A stretch of DNA of 64,000 nucleotides, from positions 26,359,413 to 26,423,412 of the forward strand of contig OY744525.1 of the NCBI GenBank assembly GCA_963556195.1, in the 5' to 3' direction. Made by a program: the position numbers and the translations under genes. The DNA is from Sepiola atlantica. Lineage: Eukaryota > Mollusca > Cephalopoda > Sepiida > Sepiolidae. Position 1 is the stretch's first letter. Every line of letters starts with the position of its first letter. Positions 1 through 11,714 of this stretch are shown here, in pieces. Below the pieces are notes generated by a model. The model had not been told where the DNA came from. It was given only the letters and a program-made list of their open reading frames with translations, and ran no database searches.

Positions 1-830
1 TAGTGGTTGTGATTCAACGGATCACCGGTACGTCTTGCTCTATATAAATGTTAAAATTCTTTTTGTTTTAGACATTTTTGAAACTTTTAAAATGGGAAAA
101 ATATTTAATGAATTTCAGAGTTGTAGATTATTTTAAGGAATTTAATTTATTGTGTAGTTGCTGAGATGTAATGAAGAAGAGTATGAAATTTGCGAAGAGC
201 TGGAGTAATGTCGAGAATCCTAAAAGAAGCTCGAAGACTAGGAGCCTTGCACTGTGTAAATAGGTACTTTAGCTAGTAGTGTATAGTTCCACCTACAACT
301 TATAGTCCCAAAATCACTAATGCAAGTTCTTGAGATAACAATATTAAAAGTAGGTCAGCATCAAACCTATGTTAACCAGACATTAAGTCTGCTTGTGTAT
401 ATTTACAAAAATCAAACTAGAAATTATAGTAATGAGGCAGCCGACCTCGGAGGCTTTTAGCTAATATGTATGATAAGAATGTTTTTCCCATTATATTGAA
501 ATTTTACACTTCACAAAATTACAACTTGTGCGGATGTTTTTGGCCTGAAATTTTGATCTTCAAAATGTGATTTATACTTGTGTTATTCTGTTTGCAACTC
601 GCTTGAATGAATCTAGAAGGAAGATAAAATATTGATAAAATATACATGGAGGATGGAGAATATGCCATAGGAGAATATGAAGGATATACATTAGAAAGGA
701 CACAGAGAAACGAAGAAAGATAGGTATATCTAGTTTACTCTCATATACTAATTTCCCTCACAAAACACAACACTTTTGAGAATGTGGCTATGTGCACTCT
801 CAACACACTCATATATTTATACTAGCTGTC
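1..830. other. AT-rich stretch, nothing recognised
   Basis: No coding frame, tRNA-like box or strong repeat could be supported here. The sequence is AT-rich with short purine runs, and looks like old intergenic or intronic DNA. Confidence 0.5.
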
Positions 831-1000
831 CAGATCCGACGTTACCCGGGAGTATTTCCTTTCATTTCTTTGGGGTTTTTTTTCCTTTTCAAACTATGAG
901 TTATTTAACCAAATTATTTATTTATCAAATATAATTTTTAAAGTTAAATTTAATTACTATCGTTTGGTCAATAAAATATTAATTGAACCAAATGGGGATT
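831..1000 (+). repeat. Dispersed repeat with CCCGGCGTTGCCC-like motif, copy 1
   Basis: A short GC-rich motif, here GACGTTACCCGGG at about 838-850, stands out from AT-rich DNA. Similar motifs occur near 18,621, 23,454, 33,760 and 40,635. In several copies it is preceded by CTAG/CTGT-like sequence and followed by A-rich DNA, which suggests the end of a dispersed element. I cannot name the family. Confidence 0.5.
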
Positions 1001-1399
1001 TGGTAAAAAAAAAAAATTAAAGCCAGAAATAACTTTCTATTAATGTTTCCAAATTCCTTTAAAATTTCAAAGTGCCACAAAGTAATTTTTTAAAAAACTA
1101 TTGACAAAAGATTAATGGCTGAATTCTTTATGAAGAAACCGAAAAACCTTCTGGTGGATTTTATTTCGTAATAAAAATAATTTACATTTTCGTTTATTTC
1201 AATAAAGAATCTATTAATAATAAATATAAATAAGTCGCATAAATTAATTATAAAATTTCAAATTCACTTCGCTACTTTTGCTTTTATTCTTTTCTTGTAA
1301 AATAAATTAATCAAATAAATGCTTGACTTCTTTCTAGACTGTTGATTTATGCTGCCGTTTTTTATTATTAATTATTATTTACTCACTAGGAGTTCTCAC

Positions 1400-1715
1400 A
1401 CAGGTCATCAGTGATTGCTCACCGATAACCGGTGGTATTCCCTGGAGTCTGAGTGACAACAAGTCTCCCCAGATTTCCAGCATCCTCCATCTCTTTTCGG
1501 TAGCCAAATAAATTTGCAGTATCACAACAGCCGTTTACCATTGATTTCTCGCCGGCAAGGACCATTGGTGTTTTCTGGGGTTTGGGTGGCAGTAAGCCTC
1601 CCCGAGGTCCCAGCAGTTTCTGCACTTCCAGTGGAGGTCTGGTTTGTGCTGTCCCTCCTCGGTCTTCTCATCCTCCTTGACCCTATGCAGATATCGTGTG
1701 TGGTGTCAGCCTAGA
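1400..1715. repeat. Dispersed GC-richer repeat, related to 9,240-9,320
   Basis: This block is clearly GC-richer than its surroundings. Its end (about 1,660-1,712, a CATCCTCCTTGACCCT motif followed by GTGTCAGCCT) matches the reverse complement of about 9,250-9,315. The open frames across it are short, oppose each other and show no domain, so I treat it as a repeat and not a gene. Confidence 0.45.
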
Positions 1716-1726
1716 CTGGTACCATT

Positions 1727-1803
1727 TAAAAAAAAAAAAATTTTTTAATTTTTTTTTTATTATATATATATATATATATATATATTTTTATTTTATTTTT
1801 TTA

Positions 1804-1844
<41 letters not shown>

Positions 1845-1860
1845 CATCATCATTATTATT
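1727..1860. repeat. Low complexity: poly-A/T, (AT)n, (TTA)n
   Basis: An A-run and T-run are followed by an (AT)n tract at about 1,762-1,785 and a (TTA)n/(ATT)n tract at about 1,803-1,860. It looks like a compound microsatellite at the tail of the preceding repeat. Confidence 0.9.
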
Positions 1861-2029
1861 ATACTAAAATAGGGTTTTAAATAATAATTTTAGATCAACG
1901 AAACTCATTTCTCTGTAATTAGTAAGTGGCCATACAAATCACTTTCGAATTTCGAAACGGAAAAACTTGGAGTTATTTCTCGTTCGTGATTCATTTCGTA
2001 TTTTGGAGGCAATGAAACCATAGGGAGAA

Positions 2030-2995
2030 GAGGTGAGACTGCAGGAATCACTGTTTCTTCTTGATATAAATGATCTACCAGAGAATATTGTTCAGAAAAT
2101 TAACATCTATGCTGATAATACCACTCTCTATTCTGGTGTTGCTCCTCGCCCATCTTCCTAAGATCAGTCGAAATATGCAGCTGATCTAGAAGTTGACCTG
2201 GGTTCAGTTTTGGATTGGGGTACGAAATGGCTTGTTTTATTTAATCCAGTTAAGACTCAGCTCGTGTCTCACAATCGTAGCCATGTCCCTTTTCTTCCTG
2301 AGATTCTCATAGATGGCTCTGCTCTTGCAGAGAAATCGACTCTGAAACTTCTTGGTCTTTCATTCTCATCAAATCTTTCTTGGAGTTCATACATTAGATC
2401 CATCGTTCTTTCTGCTTCTCATAAAGTCGGTTCTCGCTATTGCTCCGAACACTTTCTCATACCTGAGACTATTCTCTATCTCTACAAATCCACAATCAGA
2501 CCATGTATGGAGTACTGTTGTCATATTTGGGCTGGTGAATCTCTGTCCTACTTGATAAGGTGTATAAACGTATCTGTAATTTGATTGGGCGTACCCTTTC
2601 TTCTTCTCTACTCTCTCTCTCACAGACGTGATGTTGCTAGTCTCAGTCTTTTCTATAAATACTATTATGGCGTGTGTTCTTCAGAGTTATGTGATCTATT
2701 TCCTGCTTCCTTTACTCCAGCTCGTTTGACTCGTTGGTCTAGTGGTCTCTCTCAATTCGCTGTTTTGATACCTCATTGTAATACAGCTTCCTATTCCAGT
2801 AGCTTCTTTCCAAGAACCGCAGGCTTGTGGAACTCTCTTCTTGCTGACTGCTTTCCTCCTACCTATAGTATTGGTCTTTTCAAGACTAAGGTCAATAGGC
2901 ATCGCTTGTCTTTGCGATAATCATCTTTCATTCTTGTTAGCTCCTTACATCAAGTGGGTTCATGCCTTGTCTGGAGCGATTTCCATAGAAAATAA
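2030..2995 (+). pseudogene. CR1/Jockey-like LINE, broken reverse transcriptase 3' half
   Basis: The plus strand encodes the second half of a non-LTR reverse transcriptase. An INDLPE-like motif is followed by a YADN catalytic-site variant at 2,108-2,119, where families usually have Y/FADD, then an RPCMEYCCHIWAG-like thumb motif near 2,500. The C-terminal segment, with HRRDVASLSLFYKYY and FFPRTAGLWNSLL motifs, spans about 2,625-2,915. Breaks are visible: a TAA at 2,159-2,161 and a frame change near 2,560-2,600. A 3' UTR motif (CATGCCTTGTCTGGAGCGA) and an A-rich tail end near 2,995. The N-terminal RT and endonuclease are missing, as expected of a 5'-truncated insertion. The family is shared with the copies at 22.2, 22.9, 39.2 and 42.6 kb. 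Clade assignment is by motif memory only. Confidence 0.85.
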
Positions 2996-2999
2996 AAAG

Positions 3000-3180
3000 A
3001 AATAAACTAACCCCTTCCTTAAGGGCGAGAAGGTAAAGCCTGGGAAGGTAGACCTCCTAGAACTACACAGGACTATACTTTAGACCGACAGAACATGCCA
3101 CTTCAACAATGGTGTAGACTCTGCTGGTTTGATTTTCGTATGAACTAACCCTCGGAATGAGAGGGTAGAAAAAGATGAAC
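3000..3180 (+). repeat. Dispersed repeat (GAGAAGGTAAAGCCTGGGA family), copy 1
   Basis: The sequence GAGAAGGTAAAGCCTGGGA followed by GTAGACCTCCTAGAACTAC recurs with mismatches at about 20,640-20,790 and 35,745-35,900. In the 35.6 kb copy it lies just downstream of a LINE C-terminal coding segment, so it is probably that LINE's 3' UTR. Confidence 0.65.
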
Positions 3181-3744
3181 GGAATGAGCAAAATTTGATT
3201 ACCTAAGAGGACAGCTCAACAAGCATTTGTTGACATTCAACTTGAAGACGATGATGTTGTTGTCTGCAGAGAGCAGTCCCATGGTAATGTGTTCCACAGA
3301 TGAGAAGTTATTAAAAAGAAAGTGTTTATGGAAATTCGGTTTATCCCGTGCCATTCATCACTTTCCACGTATATCAGTTATCTTGTTTTTTTATACGTAT
3401 CATGGACAGTTGCGTTTTTTTTCTTCTGCACTATATAAACAGACATCGTTTTTCATAAATGATTCAATAGGAAACACCTCACTCTGTGATATGATATAAA
3501 GTTATACATTATTCAGTTGGCAAAAAATAAACGATCGAGATTCTCGTCAAAAAATGTTATTTGATTGGCATCGCATAAATATTATATAGCATGTTATTGC
3601 AGACACGCACGACAACAGTGATGATATCAAGTAGTAAAAAGATATCGGATAACAAAAGCCGCTGAACGAAAGCTTTCTGGTTACTTATTTTACATTAGCG
3701 GGCAATTGACAACATCAAGAACTATATAAAAAATTACTTTTTAA

Positions 3745-4245
3745 TTAATATAAATGCCTATGTACTATTTAGATTATTCGGACTACTATTCTCATCTTGG
3801 TTGTTATTTTCACAACGTTTCGGCCGATCTTCTTCAGGTTCATCTTTTCGAACTTCAGAATATTCATGTCGAACTTAGGAACTTAACCCGTTATTTAATC
3901 CTTGATTGAACCTTCCACATGAACCCTTGAGGCAAAGGTTAAAGGTGCTGATTAACAATCGGTTCTAAGTGACAGTCTTCTGGGGGTTGAGGGTTCAATC
4001 CTTACTAAGAATAACTTAATAATGAACACTTCTACCCGGTCATTGATGACAGAACGAGAACATCGATCCCCGTGGATTAAATACAGGGGTTAGTACAAAA
4101 TTTTATATAGGTTCCCGAGTTTGACATAAAGATTCTAAGTTCGAAAAGATGCACCTGAAGAAATTACATCGGCTGAAACGTTGTCAAGATAACAAATAAG
4201 ATGAAAATAGTAGTCCATATAATACAGATTATCAATCTTTATCTA
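3745..4245. mobile_element. Folded-back SINE pair with tRNA-like and hammerhead-like parts
   Basis: The right part (about 3,930-4,245, plus) has a B-box-like GGTTCAATCC near 3,988, then a CCCGGTCATTGATGACAGAACGAG-type body, and a tail with CTGAAGA and GAAACGTTGT near 4,150-4,190. The left part (about 3,745-3,870) carries the same tail in reverse, with GTTTCGG and TCTTCAGG near 3,818-3,840. The two tails form an imperfect inverted repeat. The same family occurs at 16.1-16.37 kb and, reversed, at 34.1-34.38 kb. The tail resembles a degenerate hammerhead core; the tRNA-like head suggests a pol III SINE. Confidence 0.65.
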
Positions 4246-4249
4246 AAAA

Positions 4250-4800
4250 ATTCAGAACCATCATCATCATCAACAACCGGTTTATTTGATGAATCAAGCC
4301 ACAATTAATCCTCTGATGAGGGTGGGGCTTGATTGTCTAGTCTCGATCTAAGTTTTATTCTCCATTCTTGTCTTTGGTGAAGCCTAACAGAATCCATACA
4401 CATGGCTTTCCTATCATGTTTGACCACGTCCTCCCAAGACAACTTGTGTCTGCCAGTGGTGGTCTTCTCTGCTGGCACATCCAACTGTCGGACTTTAACA
4501 ATCCAGCTATTGCTGTGCTCAACGTGCCTCAACCAACGCAGTCTGCTCTTCTGCATGATGTCCGCAAGGCTTTTAAAGTTGACCTGTGTGAGTAGAAACC
4601 CAAAAGGTATGCTTTGTTCAGGCCTCACCAAACAGATCCATCTGACTATTACCTTGTCATTAGGGTGCAGTTTCTTTAGTGTACCAGCAGAGACAGCCTA
4701 AGTTTCAGAGCCATACATTAGTACACTTCTGACACATGAGGAGTATACACGACCTCTCGTAGCTGTTAGCAGGTGTTTGTTTGTTATGTGAGTCTGGTTT
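4250..4800 (-). pseudogene. RTE-like LINE, C-terminal reverse transcriptase fragment
   Basis: On the minus strand an open stretch (about 4,305-4,631) contains LRWLRHVE, GRHKLSWEDVVKHDRKAM and QEWR-like motifs typical of the region after the RT domain in RTE-type non-LTR retrotransposons. Upstream on the same strand, across 4,635-4,790, lies a VYSSCVRSVLMYGSET-like segment, the usual thumb-to-C-terminus join. The codon after that SET is TAG where the family has tryptophan, so the frame is interrupted. Catalytic palm and endonuclease are absent. A CAT/ATC-rich stretch at 4,258-4,272 may be the 3' tail. The clade could be another related LINE group. Confidence 0.8.
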
Positions 4801-5032
4801 TTGACTCTGTTAAATAGTTAGAAATATTGTATATAGGTTGTTTTATTTGAAATATATGTGTCTATATATATATATATAGGAAGCATCTTCTCTTGCCGGC
4901 AAGTATTGTTGAATAGAAGAAACAACTCATGTCTAGATATCCTTTGGTAGATCCTTTAAATAGTCCGAATTAGGATCTTAGTTTCGGAGGGGAATTGGCT
5001 GATGAATTTGCCATAATTGGCATTTGTCTCCC

Positions 5033-5034
5033 AA

Positions 5035-5075
<41 letters not shown>

Positions 5076-5110
5076 TATATATATATGAATATATATACAT
5101 ATATATCACT
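5033..5110. repeat. (AT)n microsatellite
   Basis: A long TA/AT run with interspersed ATGAATAT units. Confidence 0.95.
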
Positions 5111-5930
5111 AGTCTTAATGTTATTTAGGTATTCGAATTTTTATTCTTAATTTTATTATGTCCGATATCCCAAGGGCTCTTCAGGCCAAATTTGGTAGAA
5201 TTCTAACCAATAGTTTTGAACACATAAGTATGTATAGCTATTACTATCAGTCATAGAAGTTGTAAGAGCAGCATCCGATTTCACCTTAATAATAATAATT
5301 AATAAAATATAATCTCAAAATAAAGGGAAACTACCACCAGCAAGTACAGTGTAAACAAACAAATTGATGACACATTACACACGGAACCATAATCTGATGA
5401 CAGCGAGATTATCAAGTTCCAGCTTGTATTTTGTCCGGATTAGAAGAGGTACTGGACCATCAGTTGATAGAAAAATTAGTGTTGCAATTGTATTATAATT
5501 TTTATTTTCCCATGACAACTCATATATCAAGAATGCTTCATGCAAAATTTGGCGCAATTCTATTCAGTAGTTTAAAGCCAATAAGTGTTTCTTGTTTTTT
5601 ATTATTAGTAGTAGTAGTAGTGACAGTATTTTTATTCCTACTATGAATCTCAAGGATGCTTAGTGTCAAATTTAGTGCAATTTTGTCAAGTATTTTTGGT
5701 GTCTATATGTTCAACAGCCAAAACTGCTCAATTATGATAGAGATTGTTTATAGAATGATAGTGTTTCTTCATGTTAAAACTTCTATAAGTTTTACATTTC
5801 AACAAACAAAAATAAATCAAGGGGAATAAGATTTGTTCATATGTTGTATAGAATGTGTCAGAATTGCTTATATGTAGAGCTGGAATTGTTATGCTATGCA
5901 TACATCAAGGAGAGCGCTCAGAGCCAGTAG
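5110..5930. other. AT-rich stretch with a diverged internal repeat
   Basis: Three diverged copies of a motif containing GCCAAATTTGG / GCAAAATTTGGCGCAATTCT occur near 5,185, 5,545 and 5,665, suggesting an old tandem or dispersed repeat. No gene was found. Confidence 0.4.
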
Positions 5931-5999
5931 CCTTGTGCTAAACTGGTGCAGGTACAAACAAAAAGTAAAACAATATGAGATTGATCTTTAAAATAGGAT

Positions 6000-6180
6000 A
6001 CAGGTGACAGTTCACAATGGAGCAAGATTAGATGTTAGGTGAGTAAAAATAAGATTAAAAATGAAAAATTTCACATAAGCTTAGTTTAAGAAAGAAAATA
6101 AGCTGATGTGTACCGGAAGTTGTATCATGGGAGGAGGTATGTGGTAAAAAAGAAATAGGGTTCTTGCCTTTAGGGAGTTA
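6000..6180 (+). repeat. Dispersed repeat, TGAAAATAAGGTT / AAGTTAYRTCA family
   Basis: It shares GATGTTRRGTGAGTAAAAATAAG and ACCGGAAGTTGTATCATGG type motifs with about 18,840-19,010, 19,535-19,690 and 38,690-38,800. No coding capacity was seen. Confidence 0.5.
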
Positions 6181-7380
6181 TGCATCAAAGTGATCGGATG
6201 CGGTTTCTGAGGCGTTTGCTACGCTGTTGGGATTGGTCAGGAGGTTGGAGTCTATCTGGATGTACTTGCTGTAAATTAATGTCGTCCGAAAACACCTTCT
6301 TGTCTCTCTTCCCAGGGCACCCAATCCGACCCAAAACAGTCACTAGTCCGCAAACACCAACTTGAACTCAAATCTCAGTCTTCTGACAGCACCAAATCCG
6401 ACCTCCACCTTCACTGGTCTCAATCCGGAATGAACCAACAAAGACAATCGCTTTCTCATTTCCTGTCCTCTTTATGGGGACTCCCATCATGCAATGCAAA
6501 ATAGGTCACATGATCATTCGGTACTTCCTTTCATATAAAACCAGCCATTTGCTTTAACTCTGTTGTTCCACATGGCCTGGTCTGGTATTACGGGTAGGTC
6601 TTATGTTTTTATTTTCCACTACAGTAAATCAATCCCAAAGCAATTAATAGAGTTATTTGTTGTTCTATTTAATTACTTCTATTTCTGTTAATAGAAAGAA
6701 GGCGAAAAGATTCAAGATCTCTATGACTCCTACATCATCACTGCTGAGGATGTCACTATCCAATGAGCAAACAACTACATGTCATCGAGAGAGACGAACA
6801 GCGGTGTTTGTCAGTGTCAGCCAGTTGTTCATAATAGGGGTTAACAAGAACTACTTAGGCAATTGTACAGGTGTAAACATGCACAATGCTGCATGTTTAG
6901 TGGAGCACATAGATGCATGTTTAGTGGGTTACATAGATGCATGCTACAAACGGCAGACCTGCAATGGGACAAATATTTACCTAAGAGAAAAGAGCACCCA
7001 ATAAATTAGCTGACGTCTTTGAAATAATAATGTCTTCTTGGATACGAGAGTACATGCTGAAAAGTCAGATCACTTGAAATCCTACAGGATTAATGTTCAC
7101 TTCATATAATAGGCGCCTTAGTCAGTAAGTTGTTATGTTTAGTGATAAAACAGCCTATTATTCTCAAGTGTTCTTGTTGTTTAGGCCTACCCCAAATGAC
7201 AGCAATATCTATATATATTCCAACGAAAAGTGCAGAGGTTAGGGTTAGTTTGATCTTTCTTGGCGCCTAAAGTGGAAGAACTGTTCATGTTCGGTTGGAA
7301 GAGATGCTTGTCTTGATTGCAAGTCTGTTGTTCGACAGAGAAACAAAGCATCATTATAACCTCTCAAAATAAAACATCGT
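6180..7380. other. No gene recognised; fragment shared with 20.13-20.24 kb
   Basis: The part at about 6,760-6,860 (AATGAGCAAACAACTACATG, then GAGAGACGAACAGC) resembles about 20,135-20,235. The open frames are short and without motifs. The CT-rich stretch at 6,290-6,430 is unexplained. Confidence 0.4.
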
Positions 7381-7458
7381 TACTGGTTTTAAACTTGAGT
7401 TATGATTTTATTAGGAAAGAAAATAGCAGTGACCGAGACACAATGATGAGACTGAAGA

Positions 7459-8130
7459 AAAAGAGAGAGACTGAAGAGAGAGAGAGAGAGACAGACTGAA
7501 GAGAGAGAGAGAGACAGACAGACTGAAGAGAGAGAGAGAGAGACAGACAGACAGACGACTGAAGAGAGAGAGAGAGACAGACGACTGAAGAGAGAGAGAG
7601 AGACAGACGACTGAAGAGAGAGAGAGAGAGACAGACGACTGAAGAGAGAGACAGACGACTGAAGAGAGAGAGAGACAGACGACTGAAGAGAGAGAGAGAC
7701 AGACGACTGAAGAGAGAGAGAGACAGACGACTGAAGAGAGAGAGAGACAGACGACTGAAGAGAGAGAGAGACAGACGACTGAAGAGAGAGACTGAAGAGA
7801 GAGAGAGACTGAAGAGACTGAAAAGAGAGAGAGACTAAAAAGAGAGAGAGACTGAAAAGAGAGAGAAAGACTGAAAAGAGATAGAGAGACTGAAAAGAGA
7901 TAGAGAGACTGAAAAGAGATAGAGAGACTGAAAAGAGATAGAGAGACTGAAAAGAGATAGAGAGACTGAAAAGAGATAGAGAGACTGAAAAGAGATAGAG
8001 AGACTGAAAAGAGATAGAGAGACTGAAAAGAGAGAGAGAGACTGAAAAGAGAGAGAGAAACTGAGACTGAAGAGAGAGAAAGAGAGACTGAAGAGACTGC
8101 AAAGAAAGAGGACTAAAGAGAGAGACTTGC
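7459..8130. repeat. Purine-rich minisatellite (GAGAGACAGACGACTGAA / GAGACTGAAAAGAGATA)
   Basis: The plus strand is almost purely purine, broken by ACAGACGACTGAA and ACTGAAAAGAGATAGAG units in two blocks: about 7,480-7,800 with CAGACGACTGAAGAGA units, and about 7,810-8,060 with GACTGAAAAGAGATAGA units. The long open frame on the opposite strand is a by-product of the array (Ser/Leu/Phe only) and not a protein. Such strand asymmetry can form triplex DNA. Confidence 0.95.
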
Positions 8131-8614
8131 AAATCAGGAAAACCTGTCATTCGGTGGAAAAGCTTGGTATCATCATAACCTCAAAATAAAACATTGTTGC
8201 TTGTTTTAAACTTGAGTTTTGGTTTCGTTTCTAACAAAAATCCTTTTGTTATAGCATGATTAACAAGCATTGAATTCGCACGAAGACAACAAGTGGACGA
8301 TCACGAACTGTGCAGTAAACGCACACAAACACAATTTCGCACAAGCCGCTTACTACGATGTTATGTTACAAGTATAAAAAGACGAGCAGATTTAAAGATC
8401 AAGTGGTAGCATAGAAGAATAAAGATTGTGGTTGTGGCAGAGAAAAAAAATTGAATTGACCTAATCTCTTCTATTTTTCTAATACTGAAAGTGATTTTTG
8501 TTTCTTACTGATATAATAACCCACATAAACTACAACTCCTAACCAACTACATGGAAACTGCAACAAAAGTAAAACAAGCCGCGCGTGCGTGGTCCCCCTC
8601 TGTATGTTACTCGA

Positions 8615-9135
8615 TGTGGCGAGTGTAAAATGCAATAAATTTGGGCAATTTGGGGCATTTTTGACCCCCCTTTGACCCCCTGGGTGCACGAACCAGAATT
8701 CTTCTGAGGTCAAGGATGCTCATTTTATATCCAAAACAATTGTTTCTACATTTTGGCCAAGTTTCAAAAAAATTGAATGGATGGATCAAACGTTATGGGA
8801 GAATAGGGCCATTTTTTGCCATTTTGGGGGGCTTTTGACCCCCTGGGGGCGCGAACCAGATTTTTTCCAAGGTCAGCGATACTTATTTTCTATTAGGAAC
8901 AATTGCTTCCATATTTTGGCCAAGTTTCAGAGAGATTGAATAGATGGATGAAAAGTTATGGGGCAAAAAATGTCATTTTTTGCCATTTCGGGGCCTTTTG
9001 ACCCCCAGGGGGCTAACCAGATTTTCTTTCAAAAATCGGAGAATGTCACTTTCTAACCTGACCAAAGTTACAACTTCATGCAAAATTTCAGAGAAATTCA
9101 ATGGATGGTTACGGAGAAAAATCCGGACGGACAGA
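8615..9135. repeat. Diverged ~165 bp tandem repeat with TTTTGACCCCC motif
   Basis: Three related monomers begin near 8,640, 8,815 and 8,980. Each has a GGGGCNTTTTGACCCCCTGGG block, then ACCAGATT, then TTTTGGCCAAGTTTCA and ATTGAATGGATGGA. The third ends in CCGGACGGACAGACGG at about 9,121-9,136, a short GGAC-rich tail. Confidence 0.8.
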
Positions 9136-9239
9136 CGGAAATGCCTTAAAACATAGGGCCCACGATTTTATAAATCGGGGGACCAACAAAAAGATGGAAA
9201 GAACACCACATGAACCCAAGGGAACTGAAACTGCAAGAA

Positions 9240-9330
9240 ATCTTATAAAATATGCCCCCCCCCCCAAGGCTGATACTACACAAAGTAGTCGTGAAGGGTC
9301 AAGGAGGATGGAAGGACCAAAGATAGAGAG
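9240..9330. repeat. Reverse-orientation partner of the 1.4-1.7 kb repeat
   Basis: A C-run is followed by AAGGCTGATACTACACAAAG and GGGTCAAGGAGGATGGAAGG, the reverse complement of the repeat end near 1,660-1,712. Confidence 0.5.
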
Positions 9331-9760
9331 CACTCAGTTATGCTTAGTAATCATTAATGTTAGAGAAAGACTAGGAAATAGGGTAAGAAAACAATTCAAA
9401 GTAGTCACGGTGTTGTAAGATGTTTGATTTGATTTGATACATCTATTTTAACGGCATGTCAATCTTTACTTGGTTATTTAGTGTCATAACGCCTATGTTA
9501 AACGATTTATTCCATACAGGGTTCGTATATATAAGGGAAATCAGAGGAAAATGAAATAATAAATTCCTTTAAAGAATAATCAAAGTTGTACAAAATTATA
9601 CCAAGTTTACTGAATTGGTGAATACCGAGAGAAAATATCACCTCTAAATTAAGGGCTCCACTAATCAAAGAGCGGCCATCTTGAATTCAAAATGGGGGGA
9701 AATCGACCCAAAAATAGCAACTATTTTTTATAAATTTCTTCAGGAAAAAGGCTACTCAGC

Positions 9761-11660
9761 CTATAACTCCTGCTCCATGCCTGGTCTTATAGTTTCAGTA
9801 GACGCATGCGCAGGTCGAACAGTGTATTGCTTACTGAACCAGAACTTGTCTAGTTTGCTTTTAAAGTCAATTGTGTCTTTTGCATTTACAACTGAATTGG
9901 GAAGCTCATTCCAGTTGTTCACTACTCGAAGTCCAAACGAATGCTTCCTAGTGTTGAGTCTGCTGTGCTTCTTGGACAGTTTGAAGTTGTTTCCCCTTGT
10001 CCTGGAATTGGTATTGAGTGGTAGAAGTTGTTTTTGGTTGATGTTGACCTTGCCTGTTAATATCTTGTACACTTCTATCATATCACCTCTTTCATGTCGG
10101 TAGTGCATTGACAGTAGTCTCATCTTTTTGAGCCTCTCCTCATATGGCAGATCTTTGATTGAGGAACACAACTTTGTTGCTCTTCGCTGAACTCGTCGTT
10201 ATCTCCGGCATATTGGTGGATTCTTGTGGCGTTTCCATATTCCAATATTGGCCTGACCATGGTTGTGTATAATTTCTTTATGATGATCTTGTCACGACTA
10301 ACAAACATTCTTTTAATCAGTCCTAAAATATGATTCGCTTTTTTGACGGCATCAGCAACATGTTGGTGAAAAGAGAGTTTATTGTCGATGTGCAATCCGA
10401 GGTCTTTTTCCTTTTCGGATTCCTTTAGTTCTTTTATTTCTCCATTACTGTCCTTTATTGTGTATGGTGTTCTGTTGTTACCATGCCCGAAATGCATTAT
10501 ACTACACTTGCCTGCATTGAACAGTAATTGCCACTCCTCCAACCACTTAGATAATTTGTCCATATCACTTTGTATTGATGATGTGTCTTCTGGTGTGGTA
10601 GCCTTGTCGTACATTTTTGTATCGTCAGCAAAAATACGCACAACACTATTGATAGCATCTGGAAGGTCATTGATAAATATAACAAAGAGTACCGGCCCGA
10701 GAACGCTTCCCTGGGGAATCCCACTGGTGACATCAGCCCAGTTGGATACGTGGCCATTTACAGATACACGTTGGATGCGGTTCTGTAGGAAGCTGCCTAT
10801 CCATGTCTTAGCTTTGCCTTTAATACCATAGCTCTCAATTTTGACCACCAGCGTCTTGTACGGCACTGTCGAAGGCTTTTTTTGAAGTCCAAGTAGACGA
10901 CGTCTACAGGGTCCCCTCGATCCAGCACTTCGGTCCACTCATCAAGGCAAGTTATTAGTTGCATCATACAGGATCTACCTGGAACAAATCCATGTTGTTC
11001 ATCACAGAATAAGTTGTTGCTGACGAAATGTGTCATTAACTTCTCCCTTATTATGCTTTCCAATACTTTGCACAGTACTGAAGTAAAACTCACTGGTCGG
11101 TAGTTGCCTGGCATATTTCTATCCCCCTTCTTGAAAATAGGTGTAATCTGACCTTGTTTCCATTGACTTGGTAATTCTCCTGATTCCACAGACCTACTAA
11201 AGATTGTCAAGAGGGGTTTAATGATGTGGGAGGCAATCTCCTTAATGACTCTTGGGTGCAGTCCATCTGGTCCGGATGACTTACTGACTTTAAGCTTACT
11301 CAATTGTTTCTCAATATCTTTCTCTATCACGTCTGTGGTAGATAGCTCGACATTGCATTTGTCTGTAATTGTGGGCATGTTTTCCAGATTTTCTTGTGTG
11401 AAGACACTGCAGAAGAAGTCATTCAGGACGTCAGCCTTAGATTCGTCGTCAGAGTGCATGTTACCATTGCAATCTTTTAAATCGCTAACCCCACTCTTTA
11501 CTGTGGTCTTTGATTTTGTGTATTTCCAGAATGCCTTTGGATTTGTCTTCACCTCATAGGCCAGTGATTCCTCGAAAGACATCCTGAGATCTCTGGTGTA
11601 GTTTCGCAGTTTATTTCTGGTCTTACAATATTGCTCATAATCATGCAGATCCTGTGATTC
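9761..11660 (-). pseudogene. LINE reverse transcriptase with C-terminal domain, frameshifted
   Basis: Three overlapping minus-strand frames together cover the RT. 11,582-10,797 has NPKAFWKYTKSK, GPDGLHPRVIKE, ITPIFKKGD, NYRPVS and DEQHGF. 10,938-10,120 has SGIPQGSVLGPVLFVIFINDLP, the catalytic FADD at 10,621-10,632, LGLHIDNKLSFHQHV and VRPILEYGN. 10,171-9,761 has IKDLPYEERLKKM, RGDMIEVYKIL and FGLRVVNNWNELP. Frame changes are visible near 10,860 (an A-run) and 10,190. The catalytic FADD and the template-binding motifs are intact, so the copy is fairly young. The 3' end is near 9,690. Confidence 0.93.
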
Positions 11661-11714
11661 TGTGTACTTTTGCCAACTTTTTGTTTTGCTTTTGCTTGTT
11701 TCATGGCTGCTCTG

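Noticed and set aside
4300..4330. CTGATGAGGGTGGGG as a ribozyme core
   Set aside because: No GAAA within range; it lies in the RTE-like LINE coding end on the other strand.
7389..8150. 253-residue open frame on minus, Ser/Leu/Phe-rich
   Set aside because: It is the translation of a purine-rich minisatellite; the repeat period keeps the frame open.
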